From: Herbidospora daliensis
GTDB lineage: Bacteria > Actinomycetota > Actinomycetes > Streptosporangiales > Streptosporangiaceae
NCBI RefSeq assembly: GCF_001570585.1
Contig: NZ_BBXF01000001.1
Coordinates: forward strand, 1-64,000
DNA: 64,000 bases
Direction of reading: 5' to 3'
Each line of letters begins with the position of its first letter. Position 1 is the first letter of the stretch. Shown piece by piece: positions 14,358 through 23,934 of the stretch. A program made the position numbers and the translations under genes. The notes beneath the pieces are model-generated. The model was not told where the DNA came from and searched no databases. It was given only the letters and a program-made list of their open reading frames with translations.

Positions 14358-15428
14358 TCACCGGGCCGACAGGCCGGCGGCCACTTCCGCCCGGAGCCCG
14401 TCGGCCAGCGGGTCGCCCGGCCAGCGGCGCAGCTCCTGCCCGAAGAGGCGCAACTCCGCGAGGGTGGACGCCGAGCCGCTGCGCCGAGCCATGGCCAGGC
14501 TGGCCCGCACGGCCGCCTCCGCCTCCTCCAGCTCGCCCAGGTCGAGATGGGCGCGGGCCAATCGTGCCCCCAGCAGACCGCGAGCGCGGTGGCCGTCGGG
14601 CGGCGAGCCGTCGATCGCGGCCCCGAGCCGGACCACCGCGTCGGCGGTGCGGCCCAGGTCGAACATGGTCCAGCCGCCCGCGGCGGCGGCCTCGTCGGCG
14701 AGCGTCGACGGCCCCACCGGGAACGGGCCGGGATCGCCGCCCGCCCGCGCCAGCAGGACGGCCCCCGCGTCGAGCGCGGCCTCCGCCGCACGCGCCGGGC
14801 CGATCAGCGCCAGCGCCTTCGCCTCGGTCAGCGCGGCCAGACCGCGCACGCGCAAGGCGATGCCCCGGTGCGCGCGGATCCCGGCGGCCAGTTCGGCCGA
14901 CCGGCGCGGGTCGGTCAGCAGCAGTTCGGCCCGCCGCACCAGCGCGTACGCCTGGAGGTCGCGGGCGGCGCCCCGGCGGGCCAGCGCGGCGGTCGCCTTG
15001 ATCAGGGTGACGGCCTCGGCCAGGTCGCCCGCCTCCTGGGCCATCCAGCTGGCGTACTCGGTGAGGTGGGCCGCCACGCGGTCGTCGTCGAGGTCGGCGA
15101 CCATGCCGCGCACCATGTTCAGCACCATCCGGGCCGGATGGCGGCGGCCGAGCTCCCGCAACCGGAGCAGCGCGTCGCCGTAGGCGGCCTCGTCCACCCC
15201 CCGCCGGGCGACGACCCTGCGCTCGCGGTCGTCCAGGGCCGCGGCCTTCAGCGCGCCGCCCGCGTTCAGCAAGGCGTCGAGGTGGCGGGCGACCTCGGGA
15301 CTGGGCCGCCGCTCCCCCGATTCCAGGCGGCTCAAATAGGACTTGGAGCAGCTCGACTCCCTCGCCAGGACGTTCAGCGATTTCCCCGCGCCGTTGCGGT
15401 AGCCGCGCAGTTTCTCGCCGAAGGTCAT
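14358..15428 (-). CDS. XRE-family regulator with TPR-like C-terminal region
   Basis: A 356-residue transcription factor. Residues 1-60 form a Cro/C1-type helix-turn-helix (MTFGEKLRGYRNGAGKSLNV, LARESSCSKSYLSRLESGER). The rest is alpha-helical with TPR-like pairs, as in actinobacterial XRE regulators that sense a peptide or partner protein. The ATG at 15426-15428 follows a G-rich site (AGGGGG) and puts the helix-turn-helix at the very N-terminus. The gene is divergent from a 143-residue orphan, and the gap between them holds a perfect inverted repeat that is its likely operator. Confidence 0.88.
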   Translation of the reverse strand: MTFGEKLRGYRNGAGKSLNVLARESSCSKSYLSRLESGERRPSPEVARHLDALLNAGGALKAAALDDRERRVVARRGVDEAAYGDALLRLRELGRRHPARMVLNMVRGMVADLDDDRVAAHLTEYASWMAQEAGDLAEAVTLIKATAALARRGAARDLQAYALVRRAELLLTDPRRSAELAAGIRAHRGIALRVRGLAALTEAKALALIGPARAAEAALDAGAVLLARAGGDPGPFPVGPSTLADEAAAAGGWTMFDLGRTADAVVRLGAAIDGSPPDGHRARGLLGARLARAHLDLGELEEAEAAVRASLAMARRSGSASTLAELRLFGQELRRWPGDPLADGLRAEVAAGLSAR

Positions 15429-15442
15429 CGCGCCCCCTTGGA

Positions 15443-15477
15443 GGGTTGCCATTCTCCGGCAGTCAACCTGGCAACCC
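15443..15477. promoter_or_regulatory. Perfect 9-bp inverted repeat between divergent genes
   Basis: GGGTTGCCA (15443-15451) and TGGCAACCC (15469-15477) are exact reverse complements with 17 bp between them, i.e. 26 bp centre to centre. The repeat begins 15 bp upstream of the XRE gene start and ends 68 bp before the orphan gene. A further half-site-like GGCAAAC follows near 15500. The position suggests an operator for the XRE regulator. Confidence 0.6.
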
Positions 15478-15544
15478 GGCCGCTTTCCTGACTGGCCCGG
15501 CAAACTCGGTTCAAGCCTGACAGAAAACGCCGAGGAGAGACCAG

Positions 15545-15976
15545 ATGAATTTCCCGCCCGAGGTCGCCGTGGGCCGCGAAGGGGAGATCTTCACCGGGGA
15601 CGCCCCCTTCGACCAGCCGATCTCCCGAGTCCAGGGGGATTTCCGGACGGCCGACGACGCCGGATACGCGGCCTCCCACATGCCGCGCAACACCGTCTTC
15701 GTCGAACGGGACCGGGCCAGGGGATGGATGTATTCATTTCAGACCGGCCGGGGGCGGGCGTACACGCTGTTCGCCTATTTCGACGGCCGCGATTATCAGG
15801 TGAACGTCATCGCACCGGAACTCACCGGAATTCACATCCTCCCCGGCGGCCGCATTCGCCTCGGCGATTCCGGCCCGGCGTCCCTGGAAGAGGCGTACGC
15901 GAAATCGGTGCTCTGGGCGGCCGGAATGGACGCGGCGCTGGCCGGCCGTTCCGCGCCTTTTGAAGCGCCTTTCTGA
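15545..15976 (+). CDS. Hypothetical protein of unknown family
   Basis: A 143-residue acidic soluble protein that I do not recognise. It has no signal peptide, membrane segment or catalytic motif. Visible parts are an N-terminal FPPEVAVGREGEIFTGDAPF, a central aromatic stretch (GWMYSFQTGRGRAYTLFAYF, DGRDYQVNVIAPEL) that looks like beta strands, and a helical C-terminus (LEEAYAKSVLWAAGMDAALA). GGAGAG precedes the ATG. Codons ending in A or T are more frequent than in the neighbours (tat, gat, gga, att), which hints at a different origin. It is divergent from the XRE regulator and ends 4 bp from the convergent STAND gene. Confidence 0.75.
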   Translation: MNFPPEVAVGREGEIFTGDAPFDQPISRVQGDFRTADDAGYAASHMPRNTVFVERDRARGWMYSFQTGRGRAYTLFAYFDGRDYQVNVIAPELTGIHILPGGRIRLGDSGPASLEEAYAKSVLWAAGMDAALAGRSAPFEAPF

Positions 15977-15980
15977 AGGA

Positions 15981-18026
15981 TCAGGACAGGCGTTCGCGGA
16001 CCTCGTCCATCGACGCCGCGAAGCCCTCCTCGAACGCTTGCTCGTACCCCTCGTCGCCCAGCACCACCCGGGCCCGTTCGGCCGTCGCGACCCGGGGGGC
16101 GGCGAGTTCGTCCGAGCCCATGGCCGTCAGGCCGAAGGTCAGCCACAACCGTTCCGCCGCGCCGTGCATCCAGGCCGCCGCGCGGGCGTCGCCCTTGGCC
16201 ATCGAGACCGTCGCCAGGTGGTCGGCGCCCATCGCGATGCCGAGGACGTCGTTCAGGCGCCACTTCACCGCCAGTGACGCGCGGCCGGCCGCGTCGGCGT
16301 CGTGGACCTCCTCGCGGGCGAGCATGAGCTGGGAGCGGAACAGGTCGCCGAAGGCGCGCATCCAGATCTCGCCCCGCTGGCGCGACTTGGTGTGCATGTC
16401 CTGGAGGAGGGTCCAGGCGCGGTTGAGGTCGCCCAGGAAGATGTAGGCCATGGCCTGGCCGCCGTCCATCACCAGGTCGTCGATCGTGTCGGCGGCGCCC
16501 GCGGCGGCGAGGTGGGTGCGGGCCTCGTGCATGAGCTCCTCGACCTTCTGCGGGGCGCCGCTGAACAGGCGCACTCCGCCGAGGCGGACCAGCGCGTGGC
16601 CCATCGCCTCCACGTCGCCGATGCGGCGGGCCTCGGCGAGGGACTGCTGGGAGCTGCGTTCGGCCAGGCCCATGTCGCCCTGGAACAGGGTGATCCAGCC
16701 CAGCACCCACAACGCCCGCGCGTAGGAGGAGCCCTCGCGGGGGCCGACGGCCAGGGCGCGTTCGACGAAGTAGCGGCCCTCGCGCATCTGGCCGAGCGCG
16801 CCCCAGATGATCCAGCACGACGAGACGAGGTCGAGGCAGGCGGTGCCGCCGTGGCTGATGCCGTAGTCGAGCGCGAGCCGGATCTCGGCCAGGTCGGCTT
16901 CCGCCCAGTCGGCCCATTCGAGCTGGTCGGGGCCGTACCACTCGCGGTCGAGGCGGGCGGCCATCATGCGGTAGTGGGCCAGGTGGGCCGAGCGCATCAT
17001 GCGCTCCTCGCCGAGTTCGCGCAGCCACTCGCGGCCGTATTCGCGGATGCCGTCGAGCAGCCGGTGGCGGTCGCCCTTGCGGACCACGATCGACTTGCGC
17101 ACCAGCTCGGCCAGCACCCGCCCCACGTCGGGCAGCCGGTCGTCGGCGCAGACGGCCTGGGCGGTCGCCGCGTCGAACGCGCCGGCGAACACCGACAGGC
17201 GGGCCCAGAGCAGCCGTTCCTGCGGGGTGCACAGTTCGTGGCTCCACCCGACGGCGGTGCGGAAGCTGCGGTGGCGGGCCGGGCCGCCCCGGTATCCGGC
17301 GGTGAGCAGGTCGAAGGGGTCGGTGAGCCGGTCGGCCAGCTCCTCGGCCGACAGGGCGTGCAGGTGCCCGGCGGCCAGTTCGATGCCCAGCGGGATGCCG
17401 TCGAGGCGGCGGCACAACCGCCCGACGGCCATGAGCGCGCCGTCGCCCGCCTGCCAGCCGGGCACCCGGTCGGTGGCCCGCTCGACGAACAGCCGGACCG
17501 CGTCGTAGCCGAGCAGGTCGTCGGACTCGGGTTCGGGCCGCGCGAAGGGGGCGACCTCCAGGATCTTCTCTGACGGTACGTCCAGGGGAACCCTGCTGGT
17601 CGCCAGCACCTGCAGGCCCGGCGCCACGTCGAGCAGGCCGTCGACGAGGGCGGCGCAGGCGCCGACGAGGTGCTCGCAGGTGTCCAGAACGAGGAGCAGC
17701 CGCTTGCCGGCCAGGTATTCGGCGAGCACCTGCTCGTAGGGCCGGGTCGACTGCTCGCGCAGGCCCAGCGACCGGGCCACGACGCTGGCCAGCAGGTTGG
17801 CGTCCTGTTCGGGAGACAGCTCGGCGAACCAGGCCCCGTCGGGGTAGCCCTCGGCGCAGTCGGCGGCGGCGCGCAGCGCGATGCGGGTCTTGCCGACCCC
17901 GGGCGGCCCGGTGACCGTCACCAGGCGCGATTCGGTCATCAGGCCGGCCAGCCGGTCGAGTTCGTCCTTGCGCCCGATGAAGCTGCTGGTCTCAGCAGGC
18001 AGGTTGGCGGTCAACAGGCCTCCCAT
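15981..18026 (-). CDS. STAND ATPase with TPR-like C-terminus (second of tandem pair)
   Basis: A 681-residue signal-transduction ATPase of the AfsR/LuxR-associated NB-ARC type. After NLPAETSSFIGRKDELDRL come Walker A GPPGVGKTRIAL (about residue 40), Walker B LLLVLDTCEHLV (about 110), the sensor VLATSRVPL, the GxP-type LDGIPLGIELAA and a winged-helix segment LWARLSVFAGAFDAATAQAV. The C-terminal 300 residues are TPR-like helices. No DNA-binding effector (BTAD, Trans_reg_C or LuxR helix-turn-helix) is present at either end, so the output is unknown. The ATG at 18026 is used here; a TTG at 18014 has a better site (GGGAGG) and would overlap the upstream stop (TTGA). Either way the gene is coupled to its upstream paralogue. 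Confidence 0.85.
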   Translation of the reverse strand: MGGLLTANLPAETSSFIGRKDELDRLAGLMTESRLVTVTGPPGVGKTRIALRAAADCAEGYPDGAWFAELSPEQDANLLASVVARSLGLREQSTRPYEQVLAEYLAGKRLLLVLDTCEHLVGACAALVDGLLDVAPGLQVLATSRVPLDVPSEKILEVAPFARPEPESDDLLGYDAVRLFVERATDRVPGWQAGDGALMAVGRLCRRLDGIPLGIELAAGHLHALSAEELADRLTDPFDLLTAGYRGGPARHRSFRTAVGWSHELCTPQERLLWARLSVFAGAFDAATAQAVCADDRLPDVGRVLAELVRKSIVVRKGDRHRLLDGIREYGREWLRELGEERMMRSAHLAHYRMMAARLDREWYGPDQLEWADWAEADLAEIRLALDYGISHGGTACLDLVSSCWIIWGALGQMREGRYFVERALAVGPREGSSYARALWVLGWITLFQGDMGLAERSSQQSLAEARRIGDVEAMGHALVRLGGVRLFSGAPQKVEELMHEARTHLAAAGAADTIDDLVMDGGQAMAYIFLGDLNRAWTLLQDMHTKSRQRGEIWMRAFGDLFRSQLMLAREEVHDADAAGRASLAVKWRLNDVLGIAMGADHLATVSMAKGDARAAAWMHGAAERLWLTFGLTAMGSDELAAPRVATAERARVVLGDEGYEQAFEEGFAASMDEVRERLS

Positions 18027-19801
18027 CCCGTCGGTTCGTCTGCGGTCAAGGCCAGGTCGACGGCGTCGTCGAGCCCGAGGGCGGGCGCGGCGGCGGCCGC
18101 CGGGGCGCGGTCTCTGATCTCGGCCAGGACGGGTGACCGGAGCCCGTCCATGCCGGCCCACGCCCGGTCGGCCGAGGCCAGCAGCGCGCCGTCGCGGGTG
18201 AGCACGCCGACCAGTTCGACCCCGGCCGCCGACGCGGGGGCGTCGCCGAACTGGCGGGCCAGCGTCAGGGCCTCGCGGGCCGATCTCAGCGCGGTCTGGA
18301 CGTCGCCCCGCAGGAGCGCGGCCTGGGCGAGCAGGTGGTCGAGGTGGGAGCGGGTCCAGATCTCGCCGGTCGTCAGGCACAACTCGCGGCCCTCGCGGAG
18401 CACCCGGACCGCGCCGGGCAGGTCGCCCATGCGCAGCAGGGTGGTGGCGATGACCGTGTAGCTCGGCAGGAAGCCGGGGAACAGGTCGGCGTCTCGGCGG
18501 TGGCCCTCGCGGGCGTCTCTGATCAGCCGCAGCGCCTCGGGGTAGGCGCCGCGCTGGGCGGCCACCCACGCCGAGACCTGGGTCAGGCGGGGCGGGCCCT
18601 GGTTCGTACAGGCGAACAGGGCCTCTTCCGCGGCGTCGGCGTCGCCGAGCGCGGCGTGCAGCCAGGCGGCGGTCCAGAGCGCCTTGTCCTGTTCCGGGCC
18701 GGGTGATCCGCCCGCCCGGCGGACGCGGGCCAGCTGGTCGGCGCCCTCGCGCTGAAGCCCGCAGCAGGCCCACAGGAACCACAGGGTCCCGGCGAGGTCC
18801 TGCGCGTCGTCGGCGCCGCCGGGGTCGGTCAGGCGGGAGTCGAGGGCGGCGATCAGGTTGCCGCGTTCCAGCCGCATGCGCCGGTACCAGCGCAGCTGAC
18901 CGCCCTGCCATTCGGCTTCGGCCCGCCGGGCGAGGGCGCGAAAGTGGCGGAAGTGGAGGTGTTCGGTGGCCGCGCGCTCACCTGCCCGGCCGAGCCACTC
19001 GGCGCCGAACGCGCGGACGGTCGCGGGCAGGTGGAACCGCACACCCTCGGTGCTCTCCGACCGCACCAGGATCGATTTGTCGACCAGCGCGGCCACGGCG
19101 GGGGTCACGTCGTCGTCGCCGCAGACGGCCTGGGCGGCCTCCAGGTCGAAGCCGCCGTCGAACACCGAGGCGCGGGCCCAGACCAGCCGCTCCTCGGGGG
19201 TGCAGCGCTCGTGGCTCCAGCCGATCGCGGTCCGCATGGCGGCGTGGCGCAGCGGGCCGTCGTGGCCGGGGTCCCAGAGCAGGTCGAGCAGCGCGCCCCC
19301 GGTCTCGCCCCGCCGCACCGCCGCCGCCAGCAGCACCAGCGTCAGCGGCAGCCCGTCGACTTGTTCGAGGAGTTCGCCGGGCGCGGTCACGCCCAGCCGG
19401 TCGAGCAGCTCGGCGCGGTGGCCCGGAGCCAGTTCGCGCAGCGCGATCACCCGCTCCCCCGGCAGCGCCAGCGACTCCCGGCACGTCGCCAGCACCGACA
19501 GGTCGGGATGCCGCTGCAGCATCACCCCGATGTACGGCACCAGCAGCTCCAGCGCCCGGTCGCAGCCGTCGACCACGACGAACCCGTCGGCCGCCGCGCC
19601 GATCTCGGCCAGCGCGGCCGGACCCGCGTCGGCGTCGACCCACCGCGCGCCCCGGCGGGCCGCGACGACCTTCGCGAGCGCGGTCTTTCCGGCACCGGGA
19701 GGCCCGGTCAGGGTGACCAGGCGGGTGTGCCGGAAGGCCTTCTCGATCCCGTTGACGTCGGCGTCTCTGCCGACGAGCCCGTCTCCGGACACGACAATCA
19801 C
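18011..19801 (-). CDS. STAND ATPase with TPR-like C-terminus (first of tandem pair)
   Basis: A 596-residue paralogue of the next gene. It has an N-terminal GDGLVGRDADVNGIEKAF, Walker A GPPGAGKTALAK (about 35-45), Walker B FVVVDGCDRALE (about 80), sensor VLATCRESLALPG, VDGLPLTLVLLA, and the same signature SHERCTPEERLVWARASVF ahead of a winged helix, then TPR-like repeats. Its nucleotide-binding part is shorter than that of its partner. No DNA-binding or enzymatic effector domain is visible. The GTG start (19799-19801) is preceded by GGGGAGG. The two genes share the SHExCTPxER block, so they are probably an old tandem duplication acting together. Confidence 0.85.
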   Translation of the reverse strand: MIVVSGDGLVGRDADVNGIEKAFRHTRLVTLTGPPGAGKTALAKVVAARRGARWVDADAGPAALAEIGAAADGFVVVDGCDRALELLVPYIGVMLQRHPDLSVLATCRESLALPGERVIALRELAPGHRAELLDRLGVTAPGELLEQVDGLPLTLVLLAAAVRRGETGGALLDLLWDPGHDGPLRHAAMRTAIGWSHERCTPEERLVWARASVFDGGFDLEAAQAVCGDDDVTPAVAALVDKSILVRSESTEGVRFHLPATVRAFGAEWLGRAGERAATEHLHFRHFRALARRAEAEWQGGQLRWYRRMRLERGNLIAALDSRLTDPGGADDAQDLAGTLWFLWACCGLQREGADQLARVRRAGGSPGPEQDKALWTAAWLHAALGDADAAEEALFACTNQGPPRLTQVSAWVAAQRGAYPEALRLIRDAREGHRRDADLFPGFLPSYTVIATTLLRMGDLPGAVRVLREGRELCLTTGEIWTRSHLDHLLAQAALLRGDVQTALRSAREALTLARQFGDAPASAAGVELVGVLTRDGALLASADRAWAGMDGLRSPVLAEIRDRAPAAAAAPALGLDDAVDLALTADEPTGWEAC

Positions 19802-19880
19802 CTGCCTCCCCTTGGCCGGGCAATCGTAGGCCGGTGACCTTCCGCCTACTTAGCGCTCCCTGCTATCCGAGGAGGACACC

Positions 19881-19920
19881 TCTTCCACCCGGGAGTCGTT
19901 TTCTCCATCCGGGTGGAAGA
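19881..19920. repeat. Perfect 12-bp inverted repeat upstream of the STAND genes
   Basis: TCTTCCACCCGG (19881-19892) and CCGGGTGGAAGA (19909-19920) are exact reverse complements separated by 16 bp. It lies 80 bp upstream of the first STAND gene, between that gene and the pheT terminator. It could be an operator for the STAND pair or a second hairpin behind pheT. Confidence 0.6.
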
Positions 19921-19926
19921 CGACAA

Positions 19927-19963
19927 GAGAGGGGCGACGGGGGAATCCCCCGCCGCCCCTCTC
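19927..19963 (-). terminator. pheT terminator hairpin
   Basis: A 17-bp GC-rich stem with one mismatch (GAGAGGGGCGACGGGGG against CCCCCGCCGCCCCTCTC) and a 3-nt loop, 14 bp after the pheT stop. On the minus strand it is followed by TTGTC but no long U-run, as usual in high-GC actinobacteria. Confidence 0.75.
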
Positions 19964-19976
19964 GTCAGAACCGGGT

Positions 19977-22528
19977 TCACACCCCGCGCAGGCGTGCTCC
20001 CACCTGGGCGGCGGCCAGCTCGACCGCCGCGTCGCGGGCGGCCGCGATCTCGTCGGCCGTCAGGGTCCGGTCGGCGGCGCGGAAGCGCAGCGTGTAGGCC
20101 AGGGACTTGTTGCCCTCGCCCGCCTGCGCGCCCTCGTACACGTCGAAGAGACGGACCGACTCCAGCAGGTCGCCCGCGCCGTCGCGCAGCGCCGCCTCCA
20201 CCGACGACACCGGGGTGTCGGCGGGCACGATCAGCGCGACGTCCTGGGTCGCCACCGGGTAGGCGGAGATCGACGGGGTCTGCGCCGGGGCCGGGGCGGC
20301 CAGGCGGGACAGTTCGAGCTCCATCGCCGCCGTGCGCTTGGGCAGGCCGTAGGCCTCCACCACGCGCGGGTGCAGCTCGCCGGCGTGGCCGACGAGCACC
20401 TCGCCGACGTAGAGCGCGGCGCAGCGGCCCGGGTGCCACGGCTCGTGCTGGTCAGCGCGGATATCCAACGAGACGCCCGCCTCGCGGGCCACCGCGCGGG
20501 CGGCCTCGATCGCGTCGGCCCAGGTCGCGGCGCGGCCCTGGCCCCACCACCCCGACCGCTCGAACTCCCCGGCCAGCACGGCCGCGACGCGGACAGGCTG
20601 CTCGGGCAGGGCGGCGGAGAACCGGGCCAGCTCCTCGTCGGTCGGACGGCGCTCGACCGTGAGGATCGGCGCGGTCTCCGGCGCGTCGGCGCCCGGCCGG
20701 TAGACCAGGCCCGTCTCGAACAGCGCGAGGTCGGTGAAACCACGGCCCACGTTGCGGACCAGCGTCTTCAGCAGGCCCGGCAGCAGCGTGGTCCGCATGA
20801 ACGGCTCGTCTTCGCTGAGCGGGTTGACCAGCCGCGTCGCCCGGCGGCGGTCGTCGCCCTCGGGCAGCTGCAGGTGGTCGAGGTCGCGCGCGCCGATGAA
20901 CGGGTAGGACAGCACCTCGACGTAGCCCGCCAGCGCCAGCGACCGGCCGACCCGGCGGCGCAGCCGCTGGGTCTCGGTCAGGCCCGCGCCCGCCGGGGCG
21001 CCCGGCAGGACCGAGGGCAGCGTGTCGTAGCCCTCCAGCCGGATGACCTCTTCGGCCAGGTCGTTGGGGTCGGTCAAGTCGGGACGCCAGCTCGGCGGGT
21101 AGACCGTGATCGGGTCGTCGCCGGTCACGGCCAGCTTCGCGGCCAGGTCGCCGCTGGTCACCACGCCCGTGGCGGCCACGCCGCGACCGCCCTCGGCGGC
21201 CTCGACGACGCCGTCGACGACGCGGCAGCCGATCTGCTCCAGGCGGGTGACCACGGTCTCGCGGGTGTAGGGCACGCCCGCGACCCGCGCCGGGTGGCCC
21301 GACGGGATGGTGATCGACACCGGCGCGACGTCGGCCTGCGCGTGGGTCACCCCGGGCTCGGCCACGCCGTCGCCCAGCTCGGTGAGCAGCTGGACCGCGC
21401 GCCACGACGCCGCGAGCGGCAGCTCGCGGTCGACGCCGCGCTCGAAGCGCTTGGACGCCTCGGACACCAGGTTGTGCCGCCGCGACATGCGGGCCACGCC
21501 GGTGGCCGAGAAGTGGGCCGCCTCGATGACGATGTCGGTCGTCGATCCGGAGATCTCGGTCGACAGGCCGCCCATGGTGCCGGCCAGCCCGATCGCGCCC
21601 GAGTCGTCGGTGATCAGGATGTCGTCTTCGGCCAGGTCACGGGTGACGTGGTCGAGGGTCTCCAGGCGCTCGCCGGGCAGCGCGCGGCGCACCACGATGC
21701 CGCCCTGGATAGTGTTCCTATCGAAGGCGTGCAGCGGCTGGCCGAGCTCCAGCATCACGTAGTTGGTGACGTCGACGGCCAGCGAGACCGGGCGCATGCC
21801 GGCCCGCGTGAGCCGCACCCGCATCCACAGCGGCGACTCGGCCGACGGGTCGAACCCCGACACCGCGCGCAGCACGAACCGGTCGCAGGCGGTCGGGTCG
21901 CCGATCTCCGCCGGGTGGGTGACGCCCTCGGTCGCCGGAAGCTCCAGCGCGGCCGGGTCGCGGAACGGCACGCCGAACGCGGTCGCCGCCTCGCGGGCCA
22001 CGCCGCGGATCGACAACGCGTAGCCGCAGTCGGGGGTGATCTCCAGCTCCAGTACGTCGTCACGCAGCCCCAGCAGCTCGACGACGTCAGCCCCGAGGGG
22101 GGTGTCGGCGGGCAGCACCAGGATGCCGGGCGACGACTCGGCGATGCCGAGCTCCGCCTCGGAGCAGATCATGCCGTCGGACAACCGGCCGTAGGTCTTG
22201 CGGGAGGCGATCTCGAACCCGCCCGGCAGCACCGCGCCGGGCAGCGCGACCGGCACGACGTCGCCGATCGCGAAGTTGGTCGCGCCGCAGACGATCTCGC
22301 GCGGCTCGGCTTCGCCGACCTCGACCAGGCAGTGGCGGATCGGCTTCTTGAAGCCGGTGAGCTCCTCGATCTCGATGACCTGGCCCACGACCACGTTCTT
22401 CAGGTCGTGACCGTGGGAGGAGATGGCCTCCAGCTTGAGACCGGCGGCGGTCAGCCGGTCGGCGATCTCGTGAGCGGTGACGGGCGGGAGATCGACGTAC
22501 TCCCGCAGCCACGAAAGCGGGACCTTCA

Positions 22529-22529
<1 letters not shown>
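19977..22529 (-). CDS. pheT: Phenylalanyl-tRNA synthetase beta subunit
   Basis: Beta chain of the (alpha-beta)2 enzyme that charges tRNA-Phe. The 850-residue protein has the expected order: N-terminal [15 protein letters not shown], an EMAP/OB-type tRNA-binding domain ([20 protein letters not shown], about 45-150), the B3/B4 editing domain around 220-380, the B5 domain, the catalytic-like core ([15 protein letters not shown]) and the C-terminal FDX-ACB anticodon domain ([20 protein letters not shown]). Its ATG overlaps the pheS TGA by one base (TGATG), giving tight coupling of subunit amounts. Confidence 0.97.
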
Positions 22530-23934
<1,405 letters not shown>

